A stretch of 64,000 nt of DNA, taken from assembly GCA_963703655.1 (NCBI GenBank), contig CAVPFA010000005.1, positions 124,001 through 188,000 on the forward strand, in the 5' to 3' direction. Each line of letters begins with the position of its first letter. The stretch's first letter is position 1. Source of the stretch: CAVPFA01 sp963703655. GTDB taxonomy: Bacteria > Actinomycetota > Acidimicrobiia > Acidimicrobiales > Bog-793. The notes beneath the pieces are model-generated. The model was not told the origin of the DNA, ran no database searches, and worked only from the letters and a program-made list of their open reading frames with translations. The position numbers were made by a program, and so were the translations under genes. Positions 1 through 8,398 of this stretch are shown one piece after another.

Positions 1-958
1 TGATCATGAATGTCGCGGTGCCGTCGGCCCAGCACTCGAAGATGTTCGGGCACCCAGCTTCCTCGCACACGGTCACGAGGTCGAGCTCGCGCATCGTCGA
101 ACGCAGTCGAACCAGCTCTGGGCCGATCCGGAGGTGGGCGCGCACCCACTCCGGCTTGCGGCTCGCGAGCGCCACGCCGTGGGAAGGGTCCACCCCGGCA
201 TCGACCAGCCGGCGGTCGAGAGCCCGGGCCGGGCGCGACCTCCCGTCCGCGACTGCGACCGGCACGCCGGCCCGGCGAGGGCGCGGCCACCACGAGGCGT
301 CCTGACGTTCGATCGCCGCTGCGGCGAGGTGTTCGGGCGCATGGTGGACGACCGCGTCCACCACGTCGCGCATCGTGACGTCCACGCCCTCCGCCGCGAG
401 CGAGGTCACACCCAGATCGGTGAGGCCGCACGGGACGATATGGCCGAACATGGCGAGGTCCGGGTGAACGTTCAAAGCAAACCCGTGCATGGATCGTCCC
501 CGGCTGATCCTCACGCCGATCGCGCAGATCTTCCTCGGATCAGGTCCGCCGGGGTCGATCCATACTCCGGGGTAGCCCTCGAGACGTCCGGCGTTGCCGA
601 GTCCGAGGTCCCTGAGCGAACTGATCACGAGCTGCTCGAGCGCGTGCACATGCGCAGGAACCGCACCGGGCCCTATCTGGACGTCGAGGATCGGGTAGCC
701 GACGAGCTGGCCGGGCCCGTGGTAGGTGACGTCGCCGCCACGGTCGGCGTGGACGAGCTCGGCACCGACGGACTCCGGGTCCACGAGGACGTGGTCGGCC
801 CTCGCGCGGACGCCGAGCGTGTAGACGTGTGGGTGCTCCAACAGCAGCAGGTACTCCCCCGTGTCCGCCCGGTTCAAGGCGCGCTGCAAGACGTGCGCGT
901 CGCGGTAACGGACGCGGCCGAGCCAGCGGACGCGCAGCTCGGGGCGTGTCGCGATCAG
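1..958 (-). CDS. lipB-lipA: LipB-LipA fusion: octanoyltransferase joined to lipoyl synthase (3' end outside window)
   Basis: One open frame encodes an octanoyl-ACP:protein octanoyltransferase followed by the start of a radical-SAM lipoyl synthase. Residues about 10-220 are LipB: the GDVTYHGPGQL motif (His80), the lysine of PRKICAIG (Lys143) and the cysteine of IVPCGLTDLG (Cys177). After a linker of about 45 residues comes LipA: KPEWVR near 268, then the auxiliary-cluster cysteines in the family spacing Cys298-x4-Cys303-x5-Cys309. The radical-SAM CxxxCxxC lies beyond the window. There is no stop codon in any of the three frames between about 405 and 77, so the fusion does not depend on one base call. 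No ATG, GTG or TTG fits the LipB start. The best candidate is CTG at 958, overlapping the TGA of the E2 gene. A GTG at 265 could start a separate LipA, but LipB would then have no stop. Both enzymes would lipoylate the neighbouring E2. Confidence 0.85.
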   Translation of the reverse strand, partial: MIATRPELRVRWLGRVRYRDAHVLQRALNRADTGEYLLLLEHPHVYTLGVRARADHVLVDPESVGAELVHADRGGDVTYHGPGQLVGYPILDVQIGPGAVPAHVHALEQLVISSLRDLGLGNAGRLEGYPGVWIDPGGPDPRKICAIGVRISRGRSMHGFALNVHPDLAMFGHIVPCGLTDLGVTSLAAEGVDVTMRDVVDAVVHHAPEHLAAAAIERQDASWWPRPRRAGVPVAVADGRSRPARALDRRLVDAGVDPSHGVALASRKPEWVRAHLRIGPELVRLRSTMRELDLVTVCEEAGCPNIFECWADGTATFMI

Positions 959-2546
959 AGCTCGGCCGCCCAGTCGCGGGTCTCGATGGCTCGAGTCAGG
1001 TCGTGCAGGAAGGCCGAGGCGTACGCGCCGTCTACGGCGCGGTGGTCGAAGGACAGGGCCAACAGGCCGACCGAATGGATCCCGACCGCCTCGGTCCCGT
1101 CGGGGGCGGTGATCACCACGGGCCGGCGCTTGATCCCGTCGGTCGAGAGGATCGCGACCTGCGGCTGGTTGATGATCGGCGCGGTCATGAAGGTGCCAAA
1201 CGGGCCCGGATTCGTGATCGTAAACGTCCCACCCACGACGTCGTCGGCCGACAGCTTGCGCGTGCGGGCCCGGTTGGCAAGGTCGGCCATGGCGCGGGCA
1301 AGTCCCCGCAGCGACTGGCCGTCGGCGTTCCGGACGACGGGGACGATCAGTCCCCGCTGCTCGAGGTCGACCGCGATCCCGAGGTGGACGTCGCGGTGAA
1401 TGATGAGCGCATCGTCGCCGACAGACGAGTTCAGCTGCGGGTAGTTGCGAAGCGTCTCGACGACGGCGCGAGCGATGAAGGGGAGGTACGTGAGACCGAT
1501 CCCCTCCTCGGCGCGGAAGCGATCCTTGTGCGCCTCGCGAACCCGTTCGATCCCCTCGTAGTCGGCCTCGATCACAGCAAGGGTGTGAGCGGAAGTCGCC
1601 TTCGACCGGACCATGTGCTCGGCGGTGAGCCGTCGGATGTTCGTAAAAGGCACGACCTCGTCGCGCGCTCCGGCGCCAGGTGGGTACGAGTGCGTGGCGG
1701 CGATCGCCGCGCTCGCCGGCCCTGCGGCGGCACCTGCAGGGCCTCCGACGGCGCTCGCCGGCCCTCCGGCCGCGCCGGCCGGCCCTGCGGCCGGCTCGCC
1801 GGCGCGACTCGGGCGAGCTCCGGCGCCGCCGGCGATGCCGGGGCGGGGGCCGCCGTCGAGGCCGGAGCGCCGCCAGCCGCGTTCTGGTCGATGAAGGAGA
1901 GCACGTCCCCCCGCGTGATCCGGCCGCCTTTGCCGCTCCCGGGAATCGAGGAGGGGTCGATCCCATGCTCGACGACCAGACGCCGGACGACGGGTGACAG
2001 AACGAGGCCCTCCCCGTTCGACTCGGCCCCGTCGGCCTCGGTCGCCGTTGCGACGGGCGCCTGGGCCGGCGCCTGCGTCCCGCCGGCGGGCGGGGCGGCC
2101 GGCGGGGACGCCAGGGACGCCCCTACGGGCGCCGGCACCGTGGGCGTGGCGGCCGGGGGCGCCGGCGGGGCTGCCGCAGGCGGAGGGGCCGGGGGTGCGG
2201 CCGCTGCCGGCGCCGGCGGGGAGGCCGGCGGCGGTGCCACTGCGGCAGGCGCCGGCGGGGTGGCCGCGGCTGGAGGTGCGGCAGGCGGCGGCGCACCAGC
2301 ACCCGAAGGTGCCTCCTCGGTGACGACGGCCAGCTTGGTCCCGACGTCCACCGTCGCACCCTCGGGCACGAGGATCTCGGCGAGATAGCCGGAAATGGGC
2401 GACGGAACGTCGGAGTCGACCTTGTCGGTCGACACCTCGAACAGCGGCTCGTCGTGGGCGACCTCGTCGCCGACCTTCTTGAGCCACCGGATGATCGTCC
2501 CCTCGGTGACCGTCTCGCCGAGCTGCGGCATGGTGATCTCAGCCAA
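955..2546 (-). CDS. sucB/dlaT: Dihydrolipoamide acyltransferase (E2), frame-disrupted in the linker
   Basis: E2 core of a 2-oxoacid dehydrogenase complex, which carries acyl groups on a lipoyl lysine and passes them to CoA. The TTG start at 2546, preceded by AGGAAGGGG, gives an N-terminal lipoyl domain with the lipoylation motif STDKVDS (Lys42). A long Ala/Pro linker follows, then a peripheral-subunit-binding domain near residues 179-220 (LSPVVRRLVVEHGID, GKGGRITRGDV), a second Ala/Pro/Gly linker and the catalytic domain ending with LSFDHRAVDGA (active-site His and Asp). The reading frame changes by one base between about 1780 and 1830, inside the second linker, so the catalytic half sits in another frame. 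That fits a one-base deletion. Only one lipoyl domain is present. Whether the substrate is acetyl or succinyl cannot be decided; the nearby aceE and lpd favour a DlaT-like role serving pyruvate dehydrogenase. The start overlaps the end of lpd by 8 bases. Confidence 0.9.
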
Positions 2547-3960
2547 CGTGGAGACCCCTTCCTGTAAGAGCCATAACCGTTTCTCCGAAGTTCTCCGAGA
2601 GGGTTGGATGCGGCTGGACGAACTGGGAGATCTCATCGGGCGTTGCTTCCCAGTTGACCGAAAGATAGGCCTGTCCGAGTTGCTCGGTCACCCATGGGCC
2701 GGCCATGTGCACGCCGAGAAGGCGTCCCGCTCGGCCGTCCGGCCCCTTCTCGCAGATCACCTTCACGAGGCCGTCGACATCGCCCAGGATGCGGGCGCGG
2801 CTGTTGCCGCCGAACGGGTCACGTTTCGTGACGATCTCGATGCCGGCGTCGAGAGCGTCCTGTTCGGTCATGCCCACGAACGCCACCTCCGGATGGCAGT
2901 AGATGGCCCAAGGGACCTTGCCGTAGTCGACGGGGAAGGCGCGCTCACCGAGGATCTGCTTCACCACGAGAATCGCCTCGGCAAAGCCGACATGCGCCAG
3001 CTGTGGAGTCGCCACGAGATCTCCGACGGCGTAGACCCCTTCCGCGCTGGTCCTCATCCACTCGTCCACCCATACGTGGCCTCGCTCGTCGATATCGACG
3101 CCCGTTCCCTCGGCCAGCAGGCCGGCTGACAGCGGGCGCCTGCCGATCGACATCACGATCGTCTCGACCTCGAGCCTCTCCCCATCGCCGAAGTTCACCG
3201 TGGTGTGGTCGCCGTCGGGCTCGTGGCCGGTGACCTCGACACCGGTGCGCAGGGTGATCCCGCGCTTGGTGAAGGACCGGACGATCACGTTGGCCACCTC
3301 CGGATCGCAGCCCGGAAGAATCTTCGGCAACGCCTCGAGAACGGTGACCTGCACCCCGAGATCGACCAGAAGCGACGCGAATTCACAGCCGATGGCGCCG
3401 CCCCCGATCACGGCCGCCGACTTGGGGAGCTCGCTGAGCGACAGCACCTCGTCTGAGGTCTGAACGTAGCGGCCGTCGACCTCGAAGCCGGGAAGCGTCC
3501 TCGGCACCGAGCCGGACGCGAGGACGATGTGGGTCCCGACGAGGCGGGTCACCGTCCCGTCGGGTGCGGTGACCTCCACCACCTTGCCGGCGAGAAGGCG
3601 TCCCACGCCGGCGAAGATCTCCACCTTGCGCCGCTTCAGCAGGCCCGAAAGCCCTTTGAAAAGCTGGTCGACGACGTGGTTCTTACGATCCTGGCTGATT
3701 GCGAACTCCACGACGGGCTGGCTGGCGTGGATGCCGAACTCCTTCGCCCCCTCGACGCCGCGGAACACCGAAGCGGTCTCGAGGAATTCCTTTGCGGGAA
3801 TGCAGCCGCGGTGAAGACAGGTCCCTCCCACCTTGTCCTTCTCCACGATGGCGACCGACAGCCCCGCCGCCCCCGCGTAGAGCCCGGTGGCATACCCACC
3901 CGGGCCGCCGCCGATGACGACGATGTCGTACTGCGCCGGCTCGGCTTCGTTCGCTGCCAA
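2539..3960 (-). CDS. lpdA: Dihydrolipoyl dehydrogenase (E3)
   Basis: FAD-dependent E3 subunit that reoxidises dihydrolipoyl groups of 2-oxoacid dehydrogenases with NAD+. The 473-residue length is normal for the family. It shows the N-terminal FAD-binding GGGPGGY (17-23), the redox-active disulfide GGTCLHRGCIP (Cys48, Cys53), a second dinucleotide motif GGGAIGCEFAS for NAD, and the C-terminal HPTLSE with the His-Glu pair near 451 and 456. It is translationally coupled to the E2 gene through an 8-base overlap. The cysDNC genes lie upstream on the same strand, separated by 182 bases in which I see no gene. Confidence 0.95.
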   Translation of the reverse strand: MAANEAEPAQYDIVVIGGGPGGYATGLYAGAAGLSVAIVEKDKVGGTCLHRGCIPAKEFLETASVFRGVEGAKEFGIHASQPVVEFAISQDRKNHVVDQLFKGLSGLLKRRKVEIFAGVGRLLAGKVVEVTAPDGTVTRLVGTHIVLASGSVPRTLPGFEVDGRYVQTSDEVLSLSELPKSAAVIGGGAIGCEFASLLVDLGVQVTVLEALPKILPGCDPEVANVIVRSFTKRGITLRTGVEVTGHEPDGDHTTVNFGDGERLEVETIVMSIGRRPLSAGLLAEGTGVDIDERGHVWVDEWMRTSAEGVYAVGDLVATPQLAHVGFAEAILVVKQILGERAFPVDYGKVPWAIYCHPEVAFVGMTEQDALDAGIEIVTKRDPFGGNSRARILGDVDGLVKVICEKGPDGRAGRLLGVHMAGPWVTEQLGQAYLSVNWEATPDEISQFVQPHPTLSENFGETVMALTGRGLHVG

Positions 3961-4142
3961 AACGGACCACCTCCCACATTCACCCGCCCGACCGCCTGGC
4001 CGCCGGTCGAAACGGCGCTTTCTGCACGACGGCTGGCTGGACCGTCGCGTTCAGCCTACGGCTTCCGGCGTCGCACCGGTCGGGTGAAGACAGGCGCACC
4101 GGTCGGCGAAGAAGCTCCTGGGCGTGGGCGGCGCCGGCGGGA

Positions 4143-4692
4143 TCAGCTGACAAGTGCGGCCGCTTCCAAGCCGGCAAGCACCGCTAGCGCCGCTTGCTCG
4201 GGGCTGCCCGCGGTCGTCAGCTCGAGCTCGGGGGACTCGGGCGCCTCGTAAGGGTGGGAGATCCCCGTGAACATGGTCAACTCGCCGCGGCGCGCCCGCG
4301 GCGTACAGCCCCTTCGGATCCCGGACCTCGCACACCTCGAGCGGCGTCGCGACGTACACCTCGAGGAAGGGCACGCCCCCCGCGAGGTGCCGTTGCCTGA
4401 CGGCGGACCGAGCAGCCGCATAGGGGCTGATCGCGCTCACGATCGACAGGTGCCCGAGGCGCGCCAGCAAGAGCGCGACCTCGCACAGGCGACGGACGTT
4501 CTCCGTCCGGCCGCCCTCGTTGTAGCCGAGATCCGAGTTCAGGCCCTCACGGAGGTCGTTGCCGTCCAGCAGGTAGGCGACCAGGCCGCGTTCTCCGAGC
4601 AGGTCTTGCAACGACTGGGCAATCGTCGACTTGCCGGCCCCCGACAGCCCCGTGAACCACACGGTCCCACCGCGGGTGGTCAGCGCGCCCAT
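4143..4692 (-). CDS. cysC: Adenylylsulfate kinase, frame-disrupted near the C terminus
   Basis: APS kinase phosphorylates adenosine 5'-phosphosulfate to PAPS. The N-terminal part has the P-loop GLSGAGKST (15-23), LDGNDLREGLN and GYNEGGRTENVRR, all typical of CysC. After EVCEVRDPKGLYAA the frame changes; the family ending GELTMFTGISHPYEAPE continues one frame over and stops at 4143. Removing one G from the GC run near 4290-4303 restores YAAARRGEL, which matches the conserved YxxARxGE segment, so a one-base insertion is the likely cause. The kinase is a separate gene and is not fused to CysN. It lies 22 bases downstream of cysN in a cysD-cysN-cysC order. Confidence 0.88.
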
Positions 4693-4714
4693 GTCTGCGC
4701 TGCCCTCCGGGCCC

Positions 4715-5968
4715 TCAGCTGCTCGGCCGGAGAGCCATGCCCGCAGCGACCGTGGCGTTGGTCTGCTCGTCGACCATCACGAAGCTTCCCGTCGCACGGT
4801 TGTGCCGGTACTCGTCGTAGAACAGGGGCGCGGTGGTGCGGAGGTGGACCCGGCCTATGTCGTTCAAACTGAGCTCGCCGGCGCTCACGTCGCGGTGGAG
4901 GCTGTTCACGTCCAGGCGGTACTGGAGCGATCGCACGAGCCCACGCGCCCACCGTGTCGTGTGCTTGATCGCGAACGTCGACCCGGGCCGCAGCGGTGAC
5001 TCGGCCATCCAGCAGACCATCGCCGAGATGTCCTGGCCGACGTTCGGCCGGTTGTGGGGCCTGCACAGCATGTCGCCCCGGGAGATGTCGAGGTCGTCCT
5101 CGAGCCGGACCACGACCGACTGGGGCGGGAAGGCCTCCTCGAGCGGGCCGTCCGAGGTGTCGATGCCCGCGACACGGCTCGAGAAACCCGAAGGCAGCAC
5201 CATCACCTCGTCGCCCACCTCGAGCACTCCGCTCGCGACGAGGCCGGCATAACCTCGGAAGTCGCGGTGCTCGTTCGAGATCGGCCGGATCACGAGCTGC
5301 ACGGGGAACCTGAGGTCGATCAGGTTGCGATCCGAGGCGATGTAGACCTCCTCGAGGTGGTGCAGAAGCGACGAGCCGTCGTACCAGCGCATCTCGACGG
5401 AGTGGTCCACGACGTTGTCACCCACCAGCGCGGAGAGGGGGATGCAAGTGAGGTCGTGAACCTCGAGGCGCTCGGCGAACCCCGAGAAGTCGTCTCGGAT
5501 CTCCTCGAAGCGGTCCTGGCTGTAGCCGACCAGGTCCATCTTGTTCACGCACACCACGAGATGGTGGATTCCGAGCAGCGACGCGATCGTGGCGTGCCGC
5601 CGCGTCTGCTCGGTCGCCCCGGCTCGGGCGTCGACCAGCAACAAGACGAGATCGGCCGTCGAGCAGCCCGTGACCATGTTGCGCGTGTGCTGGGTGTGGC
5701 CGGGGGTGTCCGCGATGATGAACTTGCGTTTCGGGGTCGAGAAGTAGCGGTAAGCGACGTCGATGGTGATGCCTTGTTCCCGCTCGGCCCGGAGCCCGTC
5801 TGTGAGCAGCGCCAGGTTGACGTAGTCGTCGCCCCGGGCGAGGCTCGTGCGCTCGACGGCCTCGAGCTGGTCCACGAATATCTGTTTCGAGTCGTAGAGC
5901 AATCGGCCGATAAGTGTGGACTTTCCGTCGTCGACAGAGCCGGCGGTGGCAAACCGCAACAGCTCCAC
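4715..5968 (-). CDS. cysN: Sulfate adenylyltransferase subunit 1 (GTPase)
   Basis: The GTPase subunit that couples GTP hydrolysis to the formation of APS from sulfate and ATP by CysD. The 417-residue protein has the EF-Tu-like G1 motif GSVDDGKST (10-18), the switch region ITIDVAYRYF, DTPGH and the NKMD base-recognition motif, followed by two beta-barrel domains. It ends without an APS-kinase domain, unlike the fused CysNC of many mycobacteria. Its ATG overlaps the end of cysD, so the two subunits are probably translationally coupled. Confidence 0.95.
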   Translation of the reverse strand: MELLRFATAGSVDDGKSTLIGRLLYDSKQIFVDQLEAVERTSLARGDDYVNLALLTDGLRAEREQGITIDVAYRYFSTPKRKFIIADTPGHTQHTRNMVTGCSTADLVLLLVDARAGATEQTRRHATIASLLGIHHLVVCVNKMDLVGYSQDRFEEIRDDFSGFAERLEVHDLTCIPLSALVGDNVVDHSVEMRWYDGSSLLHHLEEVYIASDRNLIDLRFPVQLVIRPISNEHRDFRGYAGLVASGVLEVGDEVMVLPSGFSSRVAGIDTSDGPLEEAFPPQSVVVRLEDDLDISRGDMLCRPHNRPNVGQDISAMVCWMAESPLRPGSTFAIKHTTRWARGLVRSLQYRLDVNSLHRDVSAGELSLNDIGRVHLRTTAPLFYDEYRHNRATGSFVMVDEQTNATVAAGMALRPSS

Positions 5969-6882
5969 TAGAAGTAGCCCTCCCGCTTGCGGTCCTCCAT
6001 CGCCGCGTCCGAGAAACGGTCATCCGCGCGACTCGCACCCCTTTCGCTCACTCTCGTCATCGCCGTCTCCGCGATGACTTCGGCAGGGGTTGCCGCCAGC
6101 GACTCGAGCGCCGCCGTGCAGGTCATGTCGCCGACCGTCCGATAGCGGACCGTCGTCTCGAAGACACGCTCGCCCGCGACGCCGTCGCGAGGTGAGGTAT
6201 ACGGCCCGACGGCCAGCAGCATGCCGGTGCGGCGGAAGACGCTGCGGCGGTGCGCGAAATAGATCGAAGGCAGCGCTAGACCCTGCGCCTCGACGTATTG
6301 CCAGATGTCGAGCTCGGTCCAATTCGAGAGCGGGAAGACCCGGAAGTGCTCCCCCGGCCAGTGGCGCGTGTTGAAGAGGTTCCACAGCTCTGGCCGCTGC
6401 ACACGAGGGTCCCACTGGCCGAACTCGTCGCGCAGCGAGAACATCCTCTCCTTGGCCCTCGACTTCTCCTCGTCGCGCCGGCCGCCGCCGAACACCGCGT
6501 CGTAGCGGTTCTCCTCGAGGACCCTGAGCAGGGTGAAGGTCTGAAGCCGGTTGCGCGTCGCTCCAGGTACGGGCTGCTCGACGATCGACCCGCGGTCGAT
6601 GTCCTCTTGTACCGAGCCGACGACGAGCCGGACGTCGAGCTTGGCCACCTGCGAGTCGCGGTAGTCGATGACCTCGGGGAAGTTGTGGCCTGTGTCGACG
6701 TGCACGACGGGGAACGGGATGCGCTGCGGCCAGCAGGCCTTGGCGGCCAGATGGAGAAGGACCGCCGAGTCCTTGCCTCCCGAGAACAAGAGCGCAGGGC
6801 GCTCGAACTCAGCGACCACCTCGCGGATGATGTGGATCGCCTCGGACGCGAGCGAATCGAGGTGGGAAAGCCGGTAGTTCAT
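5968..6882 (-). CDS. cysD: Sulfate adenylyltransferase subunit 2
   Basis: Catalytic PP-loop subunit of ATP sulfurylase, 304 residues as expected. The pyrophosphatase loop SGGKDSAVLL begins at residue 34. Further family blocks include VVHVDTGHNFPE, GGGRRDEEKSRAKER, FPLSNWTELDIWQY and the C-terminal EDRKREGYF. It is first in cysD-cysN-cysC. With CysC it produces PAPS. No PAPS reductase, sulfite reductase or sulfotransferase is in the window, so whether the PAPS goes to assimilation or sulfation cannot be told. Confidence 0.96.
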   Translation of the reverse strand: MNYRLSHLDSLASEAIHIIREVVAEFERPALLFSGGKDSAVLLHLAAKACWPQRIPFPVVHVDTGHNFPEVIDYRDSQVAKLDVRLVVGSVQEDIDRGSIVEQPVPGATRNRLQTFTLLRVLEENRYDAVFGGGRRDEEKSRAKERMFSLRDEFGQWDPRVQRPELWNLFNTRHWPGEHFRVFPLSNWTELDIWQYVEAQGLALPSIYFAHRRSVFRRTGMLLAVGPYTSPRDGVAGERVFETTVRYRTVGDMTCTAALESLAATPAEVIAETAMTRVSERGASRADDRFSDAAMEDRKREGYF

Positions 6883-6957
6883 GGAACCGGGGACAGACTA
6901 GCCACCAATCCCACGTTCTCAAGAGATTCCGCCCTGCGGTGGCCTGCCCCGAGGCGG

Positions 6958-8391
6958 TCAGGCGTGCACCGGCGGCCGGCGGTCGACCCAGGGTCTCGCC
7001 TCCTCGATCTGGCCGGAGATGCGAAACAGGACATCCTCGCGCCCGTAGTCGGCGACGAGCTGCACCCCGATCGGCAGCCCGCCCGGAGCCCAGTGGAGCG
7101 GCAGCGAGGCTGCCGGCTGGCCGCTCACGTTGAATTGGCCGGTGAACTGGAGCGTCTCGAGCACCCGCCGCTGGCCGTCGACCGGGTCGGAGAGCTCGCC
7201 CAGGCGCGCTGGGGGCTGCGCCAGGACCGGCGTGCAGAGAAGATCGAAACCCTCCTCCGACCAGAATGCGACGGTGCGCCGGCGATAGCCCTCCAGCCAC
7301 AGCAGGGACTCGAGATAGTCAGGGGCGGAGATGGAGCGGCCGAGGGCGGTGAAGAGCGCGTTGACAGGCTCGTATTCCTCGGCTGGGATCTCTCTGCCGA
7401 GGAGCGCCGACCACCGGGTGAGTGCCGCTGCGACGGCGGTCGCCACGACGACGAGGAAATGTCGCTGGAAGTCGGGCTCCTCGAGCGACGCGGGATGGGC
7501 GATCTCGACCCGGTGGCCGAGCGACTCGAGCAGCCGGCCGGCGAGGCGAACCGCACGCGCGCACTCCGGGTCGGCCTTGTAGCCGACCAGAGCCGGGTGG
7601 TCGAGAAGTCCGATCCTGAGCGTGCCGGGGTTGGCCCCGACCTCTTGTGCGAAGGGCCGGGCGGGCAACGGCGCGACGAACGTGTCACCGGGAAAGTAGC
7701 CCGCGATCTGGTCCAAGACGCCAGCCGAGTCGCGGACGGTCCGCGTCTCGACGTGGTCGATGGAAAGGCCGTTCCAAGACTCCGCCGGTGCCGGCCCCCG
7801 GCTCACTCGGCCGCGGCTCGGCTTGAGCCCGAACAGGGCACAGCAGCTGGCAGGGATACGGATCGAGCCGCCGCCGTCGCTGGCGTGGGCGACGGAGACC
7901 ATGCCGGACGCGACGGCAGCCGCAGCGCCACCCGAGGAACCTCCGCTCGAGTACTCCGTGTTCCAAGGGTTGCGGGTTGCTCCGAAGGCTCGCGGCTCGG
8001 TCGTGATCGCCGTCCCGAGCTCGGGCGTGTTGGTACGCCCGAGTATCACGAAGCCCGCCTTCTCGAACCGCTGGACGAGGTAGCTGTCCTCCTCGGCGCG
8101 ATAGCCGGCGGCCCTCGCGAAGGCGGTGCCTTCGCAGTAAGGCTCGCCCGCCTGGGTTGCGCCGAGGTCCTTGAGCAGAATCGGCACACCGCGAAACGGG
8201 CCGTCGGGCAGCTCCCCGGCCGCCTCCTCACGCGCCGCTTCGAACCGGGGGTGGATGACAGAGTGCAGCGCGGGGTTGCACCGCTCGATCCGCTCGATGG
8301 CCGCGTCGACGAGCTCGAGCGGGGACACCTCGCCGATCCTGACCAGATCAGCTTGAGCTGTCGCATCTTTCCAGGTCAGCTGGTGCTCCAC
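6958..8391 (-). CDS. Amidase (amidase-signature family)
   Basis: Amidase-signature serine hydrolase of about 477 residues, probably cytoplasmic, cleaving an unidentified amide. The Ser-cisSer-Lys triad is visible: Lys74 in VPILLKDLG, the Gly/Ser-rich YSSGGSSGGAAAAVASG near 148-163 that carries the cis-Ser, and the nucleophile Ser176 in GGSIRIPASCCALFGLKPS. The GTG at 8391, with AGGACC upstream, starts the protein just before the conserved region. The frame stays open to 8757, but that extension lies inside the aldo/keto reductase gene and reads as non-coding. Only 7 bases separate it from the upstream reductase. It is not GatA-like by context, since no gatB or gatC is nearby. Confidence 0.88.
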   Translation of the reverse strand: MEHQLTWKDATAQADLVRIGEVSPLELVDAAIERIERCNPALHSVIHPRFEAAREEAAGELPDGPFRGVPILLKDLGATQAGEPYCEGTAFARAAGYRAEEDSYLVQRFEKAGFVILGRTNTPELGTAITTEPRAFGATRNPWNTEYSSGGSSGGAAAAVASGMVSVAHASDGGGSIRIPASCCALFGLKPSRGRVSRGPAPAESWNGLSIDHVETRTVRDSAGVLDQIAGYFPGDTFVAPLPARPFAQEVGANPGTLRIGLLDHPALVGYKADPECARAVRLAGRLLESLGHRVEIAHPASLEEPDFQRHFLVVVATAVAAALTRWSALLGREIPAEEYEPVNALFTALGRSISAPDYLESLLWLEGYRRRTVAFWSEEGFDLLCTPVLAQPPARLGELSDPVDGQRRVLETLQFTGQFNVSGQPAASLPLHWAPGGLPIGVQLVADYGREDVLFRISGQIEEARPWVDRRPPVHA

Positions 8392-8398
8392 CGCGGTC

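Noticed and set aside
134..2388. Long plus-strand open frames of 421 and 519 codons
   Set aside because: They lie antisense to the LipB-LipA and E2 genes, are rich in Arg/Ala/Gly/Pro and have no recognisable domain; high GC makes such shadows common.
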